Shown here: positions 1 through 13,485 of the stretch, piece after piece | Position numbering within the stretch: the stretch's first letter is position 1 | Layout: every line of letters starts with the position of its first letter | Source: Flaccisagitta enflata | Taxonomy: Eukaryota; Chaetognatha; Sagittoidea; Aphragmophora | Reading direction: 5' to 3' | Assembly (NCBI GenBank): GCA_965153355.1 | Contig: OZ231126.1 | Coordinates: forward strand, 99,076,001-99,140,000 | DNA length: 64,000 bases | Program-made: the position numbers and the translations under genes | The notes under the pieces: generated by a model | Seen by the model: the letters and a program-made list of their open reading frames with translations, nothing else | The model's database searches: none | Told to the model about the DNA's origin: nothing

Positions 1-127
1 GTCTTTGTCTGTCTCTGACGCTCATTCTCTGTCTTTCTATCAGTGGTCCAGTCTGTATTGTCTTGTTGTGGAAACCGCTTCTGTCTTCTTCTTCCCCGAT
101 GGTTATTTTACTTTTATGCGCTACCTT

Positions 128-204
128 ATCTATCTTTCATCTATTCATCTATCTATCTATCTATCAATGTATCTCTCTTTCCATCTATCTATCTATCTAT
201 CTAA

Positions 205-267
<63 letters not shown>

Positions 268-813
268 GCTATCTATCTACAGTTGAACCCAGCTCTAACG
301 GACCCGCCACCATCGGAATTCCGCCTATAACAGATGCAAATTCATGGTCCTTTCTAGTTAATTTCTTTTATTTCCTTCACTGGCAATAACTGAAGTCCGT
401 TTATAACAAAAGCAAATTGTTGGTCCCCTGAAATCCGTTAGAGCGGGGTTCAACTGTATCTATCTTTCTATCTTTCTTTCTTTCTATCTACAGTTCAACT
501 GTATCTATTTATCGTTTCGTATCTATTTGTCGATCTTCTTTTCTGTCTCTCTTTCTTTCCTTCATTCATTCATTCATTCATTCATTCATTCATTCATTCA
601 TTCATTCATTCATTCATTCATTCATTCATTTATTCATTCATTCATTCTTTCATTCTTTCATTCTTTCACTCATTCGTTCTTTCATTCATTCATTCATTCA
701 TTCATTCATTCATTCATTCATTCATTCATTCATTCATTCATTCATTCATTCATTCATTTCAATCTTTCTTTCTTCCTTTCTTTCTTTCTTTCTTTCTTTC
801 TTTGTTTCTTTCT

Positions 814-850
<37 letters not shown>
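128..850 (+). repeat. (CTAT)n, (CATT)n, (CTTT)n and (CT)n cluster
   Basis: (CTAT)n at 128-285, (ATTC)n at 558-757, (CTTT)n at 765-805, (CT)n at 817-850. The spacer 286-480 holds an inverted pair GTTGAACCC.GCTCTAACGGA / GAGCGGGGTTCAACTGT that may be a short TIR element. Confidence 0.95.
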
Positions 851-853
<3 letters not shown>

Positions 854-1143
854 CATAGGTACATCTGAACCCAATCTGTCAGAATGTCAGCTTGTACGGT
901 TGTCTGCTTTGCCCCCCCCCCCCCCACAACCGCAAGCATCGTGGAATACTCAACACAAAGAGAACCGATGATGAAATCTATCTGTCCGTTTGTCTGTTTA
1001 TCTGCCTGTCTGCCCCTCTACTTATCTGTACACCTGCCAAAATACTCAAAGCGCAAGACGACCAAACTCTAAAAATGCTGAAATGAAAAATTTGCTCCTA
1101 TAGACTTGTAAAGTCTCGACGGAAGTATAATATCCATCCATCC

Positions 1144-1445
<302 letters not shown>

Positions 1446-1685
1446 AAAGGAAAAACGCGGAATGTAGATAGGGAATGACATTGACAAGCTCGTGGCTGTA
1501 TCGAGGCGTGGCCACGTGGCCCCGATAAGCTGTCTTCGTCTTTGAATTGAAAGAAATCTTTCTCTCTCTTTTCCAGTGAAATTTGCCAATTATTCCATGC
1601 CACAAAAGCGCCTATGGCTAGGAAACAGTGAGCGAGTCGCGGGTTTCTTAAATGAGAAACTCAAAGACACCTCCAAGCAAACTCA

Positions 1686-1904
<219 letters not shown>

Positions 1905-1945
1905 TCATAATGTCAAATCTTCGTCGAGCGTTCATTTCCGCAGTG

Positions 1946-2520
1946 GGGCACAATGTATTTCAGGAATGTCGTAAGTTTTGAAAGAGGGTAAATTTAAATC
2001 AACTTTTTTTCCAGTTTTTTTTTTTTTTTTACCAAAACTAGATACAAATTGAGGAAGAAAAACACCCTTACTCGAGAAAGATAGCATTTATTTTCGTAGT
2101 AATATGATATCCAAAATGAAAAACCGCGGTTTCAAGGGGTGTTTCCGTGGTAACAACATGCTACAGAAACTTTCCTCTGACCGAAAAACTAGTTAGAGTT
2201 TCGCGGGTTTAAAGGTACCAAACGAAAGAGTAAAGAAAGGTAAATAAGCTAGAGAAAAAAAAATTGAAAAAAAAAGTTTTTTACTATGAATTAGAAGCGA
2301 CGTAAGTTACACTTCGTCCAGTTTTGGAGCACTTTTTTAAAAACATTTGTATAGTTGGGGGTGAATCCCCTCGGCGCGGAATTTCTCACGAGTATGATGA
2401 TAGAGATTTTTTTATTCTCTTTCCAACTGTACTAGTCCCCAATTCCGCGGAGAGGGGATTTAAGGTGTTTTTTTATCTTAAAGTTAAAGACAAACTGTCA
2501 TAATCAAATTTAGTACTAGA
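1946..2520. other. No gene seen
   Basis: AT-rich sequence with a poly-T run at 2015 and an inverted pair ACTATAGTTGGGG/CCCCAATTCCGCG near 2350-2450; nothing coding. Confidence 0.6.
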
Positions 2521-3150
2521 TTGCCCCGAAGGGGCCGATGACCTATGCTTTCACACATAGGGGAAATTTCTCCTTCTTCTTCCTCTCCTTCTACTCCTTC
2601 TTCTCCGTCCCCCCCCCCTCAAGACCCAAATCCTAGTCTCGAGACCCAAATCCTATCTTCAAGGCTCAAATCCCCGCTTTGAAGCTCAAATCCCAGCCTT
2701 GAGGCTCGAATCTCAGTCTCCAGGCTAAAATCCCAGCCTCGAGGCTCAAATCCCAGCCCTTATACTCAAATCCCAGTCTCAAGGCACAAATCCCAGCCTT
2801 GAAGCTCAAATCCTAGCCTCGAAGCTCAAATACCAGCTTCCAAGCTCAAATCTCTGCCCCAAAGCTCAAATCCCAACCTCAAAGCTCAAATCCCAGCCTT
2901 GAAGCTCAAATCTCAGCCTTGAAGCTGAAATCCCAGCCTCGAAGCTCAAATCCCAGCCTCAAGGCCCTAATCCAAGCCTCAAGGCCCCTATTCCAGCCTC
3001 CATGCCCTAATTCCATCCTTGAGGCCCAAATAAAAACAGCATAGGTCATCGGCTCCTTCAGGGCCGCTGCCCCTCTAACCACCTCACACCACCATACACT
3101 CACATAGGGGCAACGGGTACCGCCGACCATCTAACGCTTTTGCGACTATT
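2521..3150 (-). mobile_element. Family A copy A1
   Basis: Inverted copy. It starts CCCCGAAGGGGCCGATGACC (right end clipped) and ends AACGCTTTTGCGACTA at 3150. The core (about 2620-3040) is a 20-bp minisatellite, GGCTCAAATCCCAGCCTCGA and variants. Confidence 0.88.
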
Positions 3151-3947
3151 GTACATTCTTTCACCCTGCTTGATTAGCAGGGAAACAGCAGGGAAGCTGT
3201 GATTGGTTGAAACTTGGAAGATAGTATGCTGCCATTGGCCATACTCCCATTGATCTCCATTGCTCAATCTGAAAAAAGTTTCAATATTAACACACTGTTT
3301 TTACAATGTTACACATTTCTTTCAAACTTGAAGCCTTGCTCAAAGTGATATACTACCCAAATGGTTTTCTTGAAAAAAAAAATTATGTCAATACTCGTCC
3401 TAGTTCAGATTTTAGCAGATGTCATACAGAAAGCCCTAGCCAATTGCTCAGTGTGGGGGGGAAGGGGAGAGGAGAGAATCGTCTTGTGACTCGGTCTCTA
3501 GGAATTAAGACGATCATTATCATGGAGTTGGACAACATTACTTCATAACAATCTCTCTCATGTATCACCCATCATTATCGAGCGCTTCTTGAGCGTGTGC
3601 GCGTTGACGCGTTTCAAGTTTTTTTGCGTTTGTGCGCGCGCGTGTGTGCATTTGCGTGTAAGCCATAGGGCGTGTGTGCGTGCCTTCGCCCGCGCGCGCG
3701 CCTTTGAAATACGTCACTCTCGTGTTTGAAGATGCATTTGGTCGTGCTCGCATTTCATTGGACAGGTGAATGGGTTGTATTCAATTGACCGTGACGCACG
3801 TCAAGCGTGTGCGTGCTCATCTCTTGGGAAACTTTTTTTTTTTTCTCTCTCTCTCTCTCTATTTAATATCTTCCGCCTAATTTCTTCCCTGCGCGCTCAT
3901 GGGGAGGCGCTCTTCTTCGATCGTAACATGAGACGACGAGAATGACT

Positions 3948-4048
3948 TGATTCACACGCGCGCGTCTTCGTTTCCTTGATTCACACGCACACACGCGCGC
4001 GTCTTCGTTTCCTTGATTCACACGCACACACGCGCGCGTCTTCGTTTC
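3948..4048 (+). repeat. Three copies of a TGATTCACACGC...CGTCTTCGTTTCC unit
   Basis: Units of about 35-43 bp in a CpG- and GC-alternating stretch (3590-4050) rich in GCGCGC/GTGTGT. Confidence 0.85.
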
Positions 4049-4249
4049 CGTTTATCGCTTTTTTCACCGGCTGAGAGGCGCCCCTTTTGCTGTAATCGCG
4101 ATCGCGAACACGTCTTCAATTTCAATTTTTTTCTTCAAAAATAGCTCATTTAGAAGAACAATGCCGCATGCGTCGCATCATTCAGAATGTTTCTGGCGAA
4201 CTTACAAGAATGAACAAAAGACACTTCATATGTACACTACTGGCACATA

Positions 4250-4863
4250 ACAGGGTGTGAAAAAAAATCGCACTCAGTATATTGTTTTAAAACCATGCTT
4301 CTTATGAGAGTTATGAGCTAAAATTTGAACTAGAGTATCTCAGTTGGTCATACTAAAAGTAGAAATCAAGAACAGCTGATACATGGCCATGATATGTATC
4401 TATACATGGCCATGATATGTATCTATACATGGCCATGATATGTTTCTAGAAGAAACAGAAAATATGATTTTGACATGATTTTATTGGCAGAGCAGTATTT
4501 ACTAAAAAAAGAAGGTTTTATATACCTCATTGGTCTTTAGATGAATTGTTTGAAATGAAATACATCAGGGAGAGATGGATGGGCTAAGAAGGAGGGGTTT
4601 CAGTGCACAAAAAAAATTTCATCAATTGAATTTAAATGAAAGATAAACACTTATTCACAGAAAAAGAATGTTTGTAATAATCTAGCTATGTCATTGTTGG
4701 TCTAAAAATATATTCAGCTGTCCACTTTACATACATTCTTTTTATCTTAACCATAAAAAAAAAAACCAAATTTTCAACTTTGAGCATTAATTTAATTTAA
4801 TCTAATTCTAGGTGTGTTTTTAGTAGAAATGATGATGAGTGCGGATTTTTTTGCACACCCTGT
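4250..4863. mobile_element. Short TIR element (ACAGGGTGTG ends), TA TSD
   Basis: ACAGGGTGTG.AAAAAAATC.GCACTCA inverted ends, TA at 4248-4249 and 4864-4865. It contains three 27-bp tandem units around CATGGCCATGATATG (4382-4445). No transposase. Confidence 0.88.
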
Positions 4864-5115
4864 TAGGATCATAAATTCGACTCTGGGGTACTCCAGATTG
4901 GAATGCTCGAAAATCAGCATTTGTGATAGACCAAGACAGATGGTCGGACAGACGGACAGACGGACAGACGGAGGGACAGACAGACGGATGGACGGACAGA
5001 GTTGGTATTAGAGCCGCTAAGCAAATAACCAAAACAGTTGATTGTGAATTTCCATTCTTGGATCAAAACGTGGCCTTTCAGCGTCGTGGATAGCCGTGCA
5101 TAATGACTGCATGAC

Positions 5116-5495
5116 CAGGCCTGATTTCAGAGCGAGCCCGCGAGCCCGATGCTCTCTATTTTGCTCTCGCGCTCTCAATTTTTGCAAGCTCTGAGCCCAG
5201 CTGGCTCTCTCTTATTGGGATAGATATAAAGCGCTCAAGCTGATTGAGTAGAATTAGTAAAAATGAGTAATTTGTATCATTGATTTTTTTCACAAACTGA
5301 ATTATCAGAGTAATGATCATTTTATCATTGCATCATATAACTAGTAGCTGTTATAAGAAATCTAGGCTGATAATGATAGTAAAATTTGGCATAACATTTT
5401 TACCGGGCTCATGGTTTTCCTGTCGGGCTCTTTCAAAATAAGGGGGGGGGCGAGCCCGACTGGCTGAGACAAAAAAATCACTAACATCAGGCCTG
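5116..5495. mobile_element. hAT-like short element, 8-bp TSD with one mismatch
   Basis: CAGGCCTGAT ends, with TGCATGAC (5108-5115) and TGCGTGAC (5496-5503) as flanks. GAGCGAGCCCGCGAGCCCG and CGGGCTC motifs are shared with 62528-63302. About 380 bp, AT-rich middle, no ORF. Confidence 0.85.
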
Positions 5496-6309
5496 TGCGT
5501 GACTGTATGTCTGTACAATTATTAGGAACGGCCTAGTAAGTAACATGGCCAGATACACGACTCCCCGAGCCGCACCTCACCAAAATTACGAGTGCACTGT
5601 GAGGGACTCAATGTCAGTCCACCGGCATACACACCGCACATACAGCGTATCACATTTTTTCAGTGTATCATATTTTTTTCGGTCAAGATGTAAGCTGGGA
5701 AAAGAGACGAATGATATACGACGAGGCGAGAAAAGAGAGCGGCTATAATATCTGGTCATGCAATATAAATCCACCGGAGAGGAAAGCGAAAGAGAAATAT
5801 GTATGAACAAAAAAGATAAAAACAAAACAACATCAAAGCGAAAGTGAAAGCAAACTGCTCTGTCTGCTGCAAAGTTAAGTTTTGCGTTTCGATATTTTCG
5901 CACAAATGAAAAAGAAATAAAACGATGTTTTAGCACAAAAGTAAAATCTAGAATGTTCTCCTCCGCTTAACCAATTAACCAATTAACTAATTAACCAATT
6001 AACAAATTAACCAATTGATCAATTAATGGCAAACGCGTCAATGAAATCCCTCATAGATATAAACAATTTGTCGATGGCAACGGCTTTTTAATCGCATACA
6101 CGCGAATCTAGTATGTTAGTCGGTCAGTCTGTCTGTCGGTTGGTTGGTCCGTGAAATTTACTAATATAGCCATTCAAGAATCCTTTTTAAGGTTATTTGA
6201 AGAAAGCTAAGCTAAGGAGATATCAAAGTTTAAAAAAACAAAAACAAAGCCATGTTAGGGCCAATAAGTGCGCCTCGCTTGATTAAGAATTTGTGAAGGA
6301 ACGTTTTCG

Positions 6310-6880
6310 ATGAGTGAGTGAGTGAATGAATGAATGAATGAATGAATGTATGAATTAACGAATGAATGTATGAATGAATAATGAATGAATGAATGAATGA
6401 ATGAATGAATGAATGATTGAATGAATGAATGAGTGAATGAATGAATGAATGAATTAAAATGAATGGATGAATGAATGAATGAATGAATGAATGAATGAAT
6501 GAATGAATGAATGAATGAATGAATGAATGAATGAAGAAATGAAAATGAATGTGGTAAGGCATGAACGGTGATGGGAATGAGGAAATACGTCAGAATCAAC
6601 CGTTTTGCACATAACAAACGTTTGCGTGACCGACCGCCCAACCAACCGACCAACAGACAAGTATAGAAGTGTGAGGACGCAATTAAAAAGAATGGACCTT
6701 TATTCCATAGAAAAACATATGCTTAAGCCACGTCTCATGCATCTGTCCTTTAACGATGTTAACGACAACGAGTTTCAAAGATGAATGAATGAATATATGA
6801 ATGAATGAATGAATAAATGGATGAATGAATGAATGAATGAATGAGTGAATGAATGAATGAATGAATGAATGAATGAATAA
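6310..6880 (+). repeat. Two (GAAT)n arrays
   Basis: 6312-6540 and 6781-6880. They sit beside similar sequences (CGTCAGAATC.TCTGTTTT.C.CA...), so they may be two copies of one repeat-bearing unit. Confidence 0.93.
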
Positions 6881-7208
6881 AAAGGCATAAGAGCTGACAA
6901 GAATAAAGAAAGACGTCAGAATCGTCTGTTTTCCGCAGTTTTAACAATTACCTGACGGTCCAACCAACCAGTTTACCAACTAACAATTAGACATCCCGTT
7001 GGAATTAGATTAAAAACTCCGCTTATTCCATAAGTCTTCGAAAAATAGTAGGTACCTGACTTAAAAATGTCCTACTAAGTGGTACTTGTGCATGTGCCGA
7101 TGGTTTTCACATTGAACACATTTGCATATCGCCGAAACTTAAAAATCATAGCTGTTCTGCTTTCGTAGAAGCGTTAGAAATGCTTTAACATCAAGTATAT
7201 CTAGTAAT

Positions 7209-7973
7209 AGCAGCCCAAAGGCAGTAAGTGGTCAGCGGTACCCGTGCCCTGCTTGAGTAGTATGTGATTTAGGTTGAGGGGGAGCAGGGCAGCGGCCCCG
7301 CAGGGGACGAAGTCCTGTAGAACACAGGGGGAATCTGTCCGTCCATCCATCCGTCCGTCCGTCCTTCTCTCAGCCTTCCTTCTGTCTAGGAAGCCCTGTT
7401 ATTCAAACTCTCATTGAATAACATGGAGAAATGACAAAAGGCAGTATATGGACAAGGGTACCCCTGCTCTTCTTGAGAAGTTTGTAGGTTAAGTTGAGGG
7501 GGGAGCAGGCCAGGATCTAGGTCTCTGAGGCCAGAATTGGGGTCTCAGAGGCCAGGGTTGGAGTCTCTGAGGCCAGGATTTGGGTCTTTGAGGCCAGGAT
7601 TTAGGGCCTTGAGGCCAGGTCCTGAGTCCGGGAGGCCAGAATCTGGGTCATAGAGATCAAGATCTAGATCTCTGAGGCTAGGATTAGGGTTTTAGAGGCC
7701 AGAATCTGGGTATTAGAAACCAGGATCTAGATCTTAGGGGCCAAAATGATAGAATTTTGACCAAAATTCAGGTTTTCTTGCCAGAATTTAGTCAGTTTGC
7801 TTGGATTTGGGCCATTTTGCTTGGATTTGGGCCATTTTGCTTGGATTTGGGCCCCAAAGGAGACAAAGCCCTGAGAATGGGGCGGGGGGGGGACGGACGG
7901 ACGGACGTACGGACGGACAGATTCCCCCTGTGTTCTACAGGACTTCGTCCCCTTCGGGGCCGCTGCCCAAAAA
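7209..7973 (+). mobile_element. Family A copy A2 (with a second partial left end at 7436)
   Basis: Left end CAGCCCAAAGGCAGTAAGTGG, GCAGGGCAGCGGCCCC block, (CCGT)n; right end (GGAC)n, TCCCCCTGTGTTCTACAGG and GGGGCCGCTGCCCAAAAA. The core has units of about 20 bp such as TCTGAGGCCAGGATCTGGG. A second left-end-like segment at 7436-7515 suggests a nested, incomplete copy. Confidence 0.85.
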
Positions 7974-8256
7974 CCAAACAAGTGTAATTCTATGGAAAAA
8001 AAGAAATTGTGAATCTTCGTTTTCATCGTCATCGCCAACTTCGATATCGTCATTGTCATCGTCAGTGTCGTCATGTGGTTATTCACATCAACATCAACGT
8101 CATCATCGTTATCGTTACAATTATCGTTATCTCGGTGCAAGCGCACCAAACTTCAAGTTACGGCGTCTTTTTGAAAACTCTCTTTTCCCCATGACGTTGA
8201 CTCGGAAGAAATCGTCAATACGACTTCAACCTAATCTCGTGATATTCAAAAAAGAA

Positions 8257-8762
8257 TAGTCGCAAAAGTGTTAGATGGTCGGCGGTACCCGTGCCCTGCT
8301 GAGTAGGTTGTACTGGAAGTTGAAAAGGGAGCAGGGCAGCGGTCTCGAAGGGGTCGATGACCTATGCTTTCAAACATATGGGGGATTTTCTCCTTCTCCT
8401 CCTCCTCCTCCTCAATTCCCAGCCTCGAGGCCCAAATTCTAGCCTTGAGGCTGAGATTTGGGCCTCAAGGTTGGGATCTGGGCCTCTTGGCTGGGATTTG
8501 GACCTCAAAGCTGAATTTTGGGCCTCAAGGCTGGGATCTGAGCCTCCATGCTAGGATTTGGGCCTTGAAGCTAGGATTTAAGCCTGGAGGCTTAGATTTG
8601 GGCCGTGAGACTGGGATTTGGGCCTCAAGACTGGAATTTGGGCTTCGAGACTAGGATTTGAAGGGGGGGGGGGTAATGTAAGAGAAGGAGGAGGAGAAGG
8701 AAAAAATCCCCCATATGTGTGAAAGCATAGGTCATCAACCCCTTGGGGCCGCTGCCCAAAAA
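8257..8762 (+). mobile_element. Family A copy A3
   Basis: Left end TAGTCGCAAAAGTGTTAGATGG; inverted blocks around GGTCGATGACCTATGC; CTCCTCCT and GGAGGAGG tracts flank the 20-bp core (GGCCTCAAGGCTGGGATTTG); right end GCCGCTGCCCAAAAA. Confidence 0.9.
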
Positions 8763-8913
8763 GGAAAGAGTGGAAGACGCATGAAATGGCCAACAACGCC
8801 CACGAAAAAAGTGACGCAGGGTCACAATAACATTGTCGATTGGTGGGTAGGGGCAGCCAACCCCCATCCACACCCAACGCCCCTCTTAACCCCCTTCCAA
8901 CATAGACACAACT

Positions 8914-9416
8914 AGTCATCATAGGATCACACATGGTCAGCAGTACCTGATGCCCTGCAGTGAAAAAGTGGAGGGAGAGCAGGGCAGCCGCCCCAAAGGG
9001 CCAATATCCTGCAGAACACAGGGGGGAATTTCGAGATGTCCGTCCTACCATCTGTCTTGAAGGGGCTCTAGATGGCTGATTTAGGCCACTGAAGACATAT
9101 TTGATGGCTGGTGGGCATAATTAAGGCTTGGAGAGCAAATCTTAGGTTTGGAGGGCTGGTTTTATGCTCGGAGGGCTGGTCAAAGATCTGGAGGGCAGAT
9201 TTGAGGTATGGGGGGCTAATTTGAAGCCAAGAGGGCTGATTTGACGCCTGGAGGGCTAAATTGAGGCCGGGGCGGACTAATTTGAGGCCTTGGTCAACAG
9301 GGGGGACGGATGGACGGACGGACGGATTGATGGACAGAAGGACGGATGGACGGACGTCTCAAAATTCCCCCCTATGTTCTACAGGACATTGGCCCTTTGG
9401 GGCCGCTGCCCAAAAA
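8914..9416 (+). mobile_element. Family A copy A4
   Basis: Left end AGTCATCATAGGATCACACATGG, core of GGAGGGCTGATTTGAGGCCT-type units, (GGAC)n from 9303, right end GGCCGCTGCCCAAAAA. Confidence 0.88.
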
Positions 9417-9420
9417 GCTT

Positions 9421-9505
9421 TTAAAACGCTTGTTTTCCCACTTTTCGACTCATGCTCGCTTACCAACAAGGCGAGTGCTAGAGTCGCATGTCTGCAACCT
9501 AAAAG
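9421..9505 (-). mobile_element. Family B fragment
   Basis: GTTTTCCCACTTTTCGACTC, CTAGAGTCGCATGTCTGCAAC, CTAAAAG; the GGCCTTGTTT end is lost. Confidence 0.55.
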
Positions 9506-9507
9506 AG

Positions 9508-10252
9508 AACAAGGCCGAATACACGGCTACCGATGTCGCGTGCGGGTGGGCAGGGGAAGTGATAAACAGGTCGCCCAAGGGCAATATGTGGTCAGCGATA
9601 CCCGTTGCCCTGCTTTGCATGTTTGTGAATTGGAGTGAGAGGAAGCAGGGCAGTGGCCCCAAAGGGGATGAAGTCCTGTGGAACGCAGGGGGACTTTCGT
9701 TCGTCTGTCCATCATTCCATCCGTCCTTCTATCCAAGCCCTCCCAGCACTGAAATCTGCCCTCTCAGGCCTGAAATCTGCCCTCTCAGGCCTGAAATCTA
9801 CCCTCTCAGGCCTGAAATCGGCCCTCTCTGGCCTTGAATCTAAGAGGGCAGATTTCTGGCCTGGGAGGACTGAATTCAGGCCTGAGAGGGAAGATTTCAG
9901 GCCTGAGAGGACTGATTTCAGGCCTGACAGGGCAGATTTTAGGCTTGAAAGGGCAGAATCATGACCAGAGAGGGCAGATTTCAGACCTGAGAGGATAGAT
10001 CTCAGGCCTGAGAAGGCAGATTTCAGGCCTGAGAGGGCCTGGGGGGGACGAACGGACGGAATGATAGACGGAATGACGGACGGACAAACAAAAGTCCCCC
10101 TGTGTTCCACAAAAAGGCTAACTGAGGATTTGCGTGGGAGCGGTAATGCAAAAAAATGCTGAAAAATTTAAGTGTTACCAACCACAGGACCAATCAACCA
10201 ACCGACAGACCGACCGACATAGCGGCTTATAGAGTCGCGTGCACGCGACTAA
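9508..10252 (-). mobile_element. Family B copy split by Family A copy A5
   Basis: The AACAAGGCCGAATACACGGC end (9508) and the palindromic GAGTCGCGTGCACGCGACT end (10252) of one Family B element lie on either side of A5. Family B sequence resumes at 10116 and includes (ACCG)n at 10195-10220. Confidence 0.8.
9569..10115 (+). mobile_element. Family A copy A5, inserted in Family B
   Basis: Left end GGTCGCCCAAGGGCAATATGTGG, core of CCTGAAATCTGCCCTCTCAGG units, which flip to the opposite strand near 9840 so the core itself is an inverted repeat. The right end stops at TGTTCCAC-AAAAA, lacking most of the GGACTTCG...GCTGCCC block. Confidence 0.85.
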
Positions 10253-10363
10253 GAAAAGGAAAGAATTGCTCAGCTCAGCCCACGCGTGAGAAAAAGTGTT
10301 TCGAGCGTTTAACGAAAAGTAGGAATTTTGGGAGGGAATCAGGCCTGTATCAGGCTATATATT

Positions 10364-10655
10364 CTTGAGAAAATCAAAGGGTCTGGAGATGGGGAAAGAA
10401 GTCTAAGGGGGAAAAAAGAGAAAAAAAGGAAATTTGGGGAAAATATAACTTTTCACAGTACCAAATCATAAAACTGAATTAGTTAAACACAATTTAATAC
10501 TATTCAAACCTTAACTACATAGTTTCATTGCTATATAGGGAAAAAATTCATGGATATAAAAATGCAACGTGACGTGTCGCGGGGAAGAAAATCAAAGGCA
10601 GGGGGAAAAAAATCAATAGCGACTCAATAATATACAACCCTAGAGGGAATTCAAC
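10364..10655 (+). repeat. Repeat F, uninterrupted copy
   Basis: About 290 bp, A-rich, with GAAAATCAAAGG near both ends. It defines the empty site for the two insertions at 55-57 kb. Confidence 0.8.
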
Positions 10656-10659
10656 GTCA

Positions 10660-12250
10660 AAAAAGACACCAGAGTTAAAAAGAGAGCAGAAAAAAATCTT
10701 TTGAATCAATTATCAGCTTTGCCAGGAATTCATTTTAAGCGAACGCAGAGACACAATGCACGCGTGTACGCGACTAAAGATAAAAGCAGTCATGCTCTTG
10801 CCCTGTTTGCTCTGTCGGCTATCATCTCCAGAAATATTTGACAATAATACGAAATTGATCCGTATGAGTTGAAACTCACTTTTTCATTGTGTAAAGTAGA
10901 CACACACACACACACAAAAAAAAACAATCTTAAATTTTTTTTCTCTCTCTCGCTCCCTCTTGTTTCTTCTACAAAAACGAAGATAACAAGCATTTTAACA
11001 ATAAACGGAGACTGATATTGCAAGAGAAAAGGCGAGCCATCAAAATGATTTTTTTAAACTTTAAAAACTGACAAAATGATAATTCATCACACAGACACAG
11101 AGACAATTAGGGGGGAGGGGGAGAGCATTACGATCCTAAGACGTGGGGAGGCGGCGGCGCAGTTACTTGGACCGGGTTTCCGTAAGAACGTCGTCTATTT
11201 ACAACCCCCTCCACCCTCCATAAGACACCATGCCCACGAAACCAACATTTAGGGTATCAAAATGGGACAAAATAGAAAATATACATGAGTGAAAATCGAA
11301 AAACAAGTGAATAAAAGTGATTGAGATAAGACATGGATGATATTTGAAAGCAAAATTTGCATCCACTCAGCAAGAGACTCAGATTTAGCTTATGTTAATC
11401 AAGAAGATTTACTGAAAATTTCTACAAATATCTTTTTTGTCACTGACAAGGGGTTGGTCGAAATTATAAGTTTGCATAGAAAATGAAAAAATGAAAAAAC
11501 AAAGAACATAGTTCTCTACCCAAATCGTTTTTGGAGAGAACTATGTTTTTGAAAATGCAAAATTCTTCTGGGTGTGGCTTTCTTATAATTTCGACCTCAG
11601 AAAATAGAAAAAAATGTCAACAAAATTTCACTGAAATTCTTCATTTTCTTGCCATTTTCTGTGAGAATTGCTTATCAAAAGGCAACTTAAAGCATAAAAT
11701 ATGAAATAGACATACATAACAAGTGTACCCAGTGACAACTTGAGCAATGGAAACATTTGTGGATGGATATTTAGTCCATTATTGATGCAAAAGTGGGGTG
11801 AAGAACTTCATTTTTCCTTGGCAGGTTTGACGTCATAAGAACATTAACAACAACAACCACAACAACAACCACAACAACAACCACAATAACAATAATAACA
11901 TAAAAAAACACCTATCGTCAACGCTTTCGATGTTGTTATGACCGTCTTCCATGTATCATCTATCATCTCTCACTTATTTGTCCACCTCTTGAGTTAACAG
12001 AGGTATTAATGTAGTTGCGACCTATTGGAATAGGTTAGAACTTTGAAAAATTAAGTCAAGTCGCGAGTTGAAGTTTAAGAGACGCAAACATTTTCACTCA
12101 ATAAAGCAACCTTTAATTAGCCTAGATCTCAAATATTTTATGATAAAAGTAGAATTAAGACCTATCCTCCAGTCTAGGTCGTCATTGCTCCCATCATACT
12201 GTATCTCTGTCTGACATTCTGTCTGTCTCTGTCTCTGTCTCTGTCTGTCT
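10660..12250. other. No gene seen
   Basis: AT-rich intergenic-type sequence with an inverted AACATAGTTCTC/GAGAACTATGTT pair (11505-11545), an (AAC)n-like patch at 11848-11890, and at 12030-12208 a diverged right half of the foldback element found whole at 40563. Confidence 0.6.
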
Positions 12251-12257
12251 CTGTCTT

Positions 12258-12263
<6 letters not shown>

Positions 12264-12348
<85 letters not shown>
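12264..12348 (+). repeat. (CT)n microsatellite
   Basis: About 42 CT units after a CTGTCT-rich lead. Confidence 0.96.
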
Positions 12349-12351
<3 letters not shown>

Positions 12352-12460
12352 ACACGCGTCATGATGATGATCGGCCTGGCTTGGCGCCGGATGTCATGCA
12401 TTGTCATCGGCTTATGACGCTCATCGCCGACGAGTCAAGTTGACGAATCGGCTGCGGCAG

Positions 12461-12560
12461 TGTCGCCGGCGTCAGTGGCGCCGGCGTCAGTGGCGCTGGC
12501 GTCAGTGGCGCCGGTGTCAGTGGCGCTGGCGTCAGTGGCGCTGGCGTCAGTAGCGCCAGT
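12461..12560 (+). repeat. 15-bp tandem repeat GGCGCCGGCGTCAGT
   Basis: Six to seven units, then looser GGCGGCAGGGGCG relatives to 12680. The period is a multiple of three, so a TPAPL-repeat ORF on the minus strand stays open; no other coding sign. Confidence 0.92.
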
Positions 12561-12784
12561 GGTGGTGGCCATGGCCTCAGTGGCGGTGGCGGCGATGGTG
12601 TCTGCATCAGGGGTGTCGGCGGCAGGGGCGTGAGTGGCTGTGGCAGGGGCGTCAGCGGCGGCAGGGTCAGTGACGGTTGCGGAGGTTTTAGCGGCATCGA
12701 CAAGGGGCGTTGGCTGGCTTTGTCATGAGCGGCTTCGTCGACAGCAAGCCGCTGTGGCGATGCAATCAAATATATATCCACAGA

Positions 12785-12892
<108 letters not shown>

Positions 12893-13140
12893 CTCCTGCA
12901 CTCCTGTTTCGATGATGGGCATCGAACTGGTATCGATTTCTCGCCTTATCTTTTGTTTTTTGTTTTTTTTGTCTGCTTTTTGTTCTTTTCCGCCGAAGCC
13001 AAGAGGAGCGCCACCGCTTCTCGCAGCGGCGACGCGGAAAACTGAATAGAGATAAAAGACATTTTGAACTTTTTTTTCTCGCGCCAGGGCAATGATCTCT
13101 CCACCCCACCCCACAAATCACCATCGCCTCATAAAAACCT

Positions 13141-13281
13141 TTTGAGTCGCGGACTAGCGACTCTATGAGAAGCTTTGGGTCCATGGGTCCGTCGGTCGGT
13201 TCGCCCATGATGATAAAGTTGGAAAGTGTGAAAACGCTACGCGTCCGCGACTGGTATTGGCCATGTTTCCGGCCATGTTTT
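13141..13281 (+). mobile_element. Family B copy, diverged
   Basis: TTTGAGTCGCGGACTAGCGACTC, GTCGGTCGG, GTGTGAAAACGC, CGTCCGCGACTGG, TTTCCGGCCATGTTT. Confidence 0.75.
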
Positions 13282-13485
13282 AATTTCCTCTGCCATAGCC
13301 TTCAACTTATCAAGCCGCTTTTTGGTCCGTCCGTCCACCCGTCCGTCAGTCCATCTCGCATTTTTTATTTAGGGCGGCCTACTAGCCAGCTATTCTCCCG
13401 CAGAACTGTCCTACCCACTAGTACGTGATTCAGGTTGCCATGTAGCCAGCCTTATTTTTCTCTGCGTTGCGTCATCTTTTTATCT

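Noticed and set aside
527-868. FIHSFIHS-type ORFs here and at 6.2-6.9 kb
   Set aside because: Translations of (CATT)n/(GAAT)n; no other coding sign.
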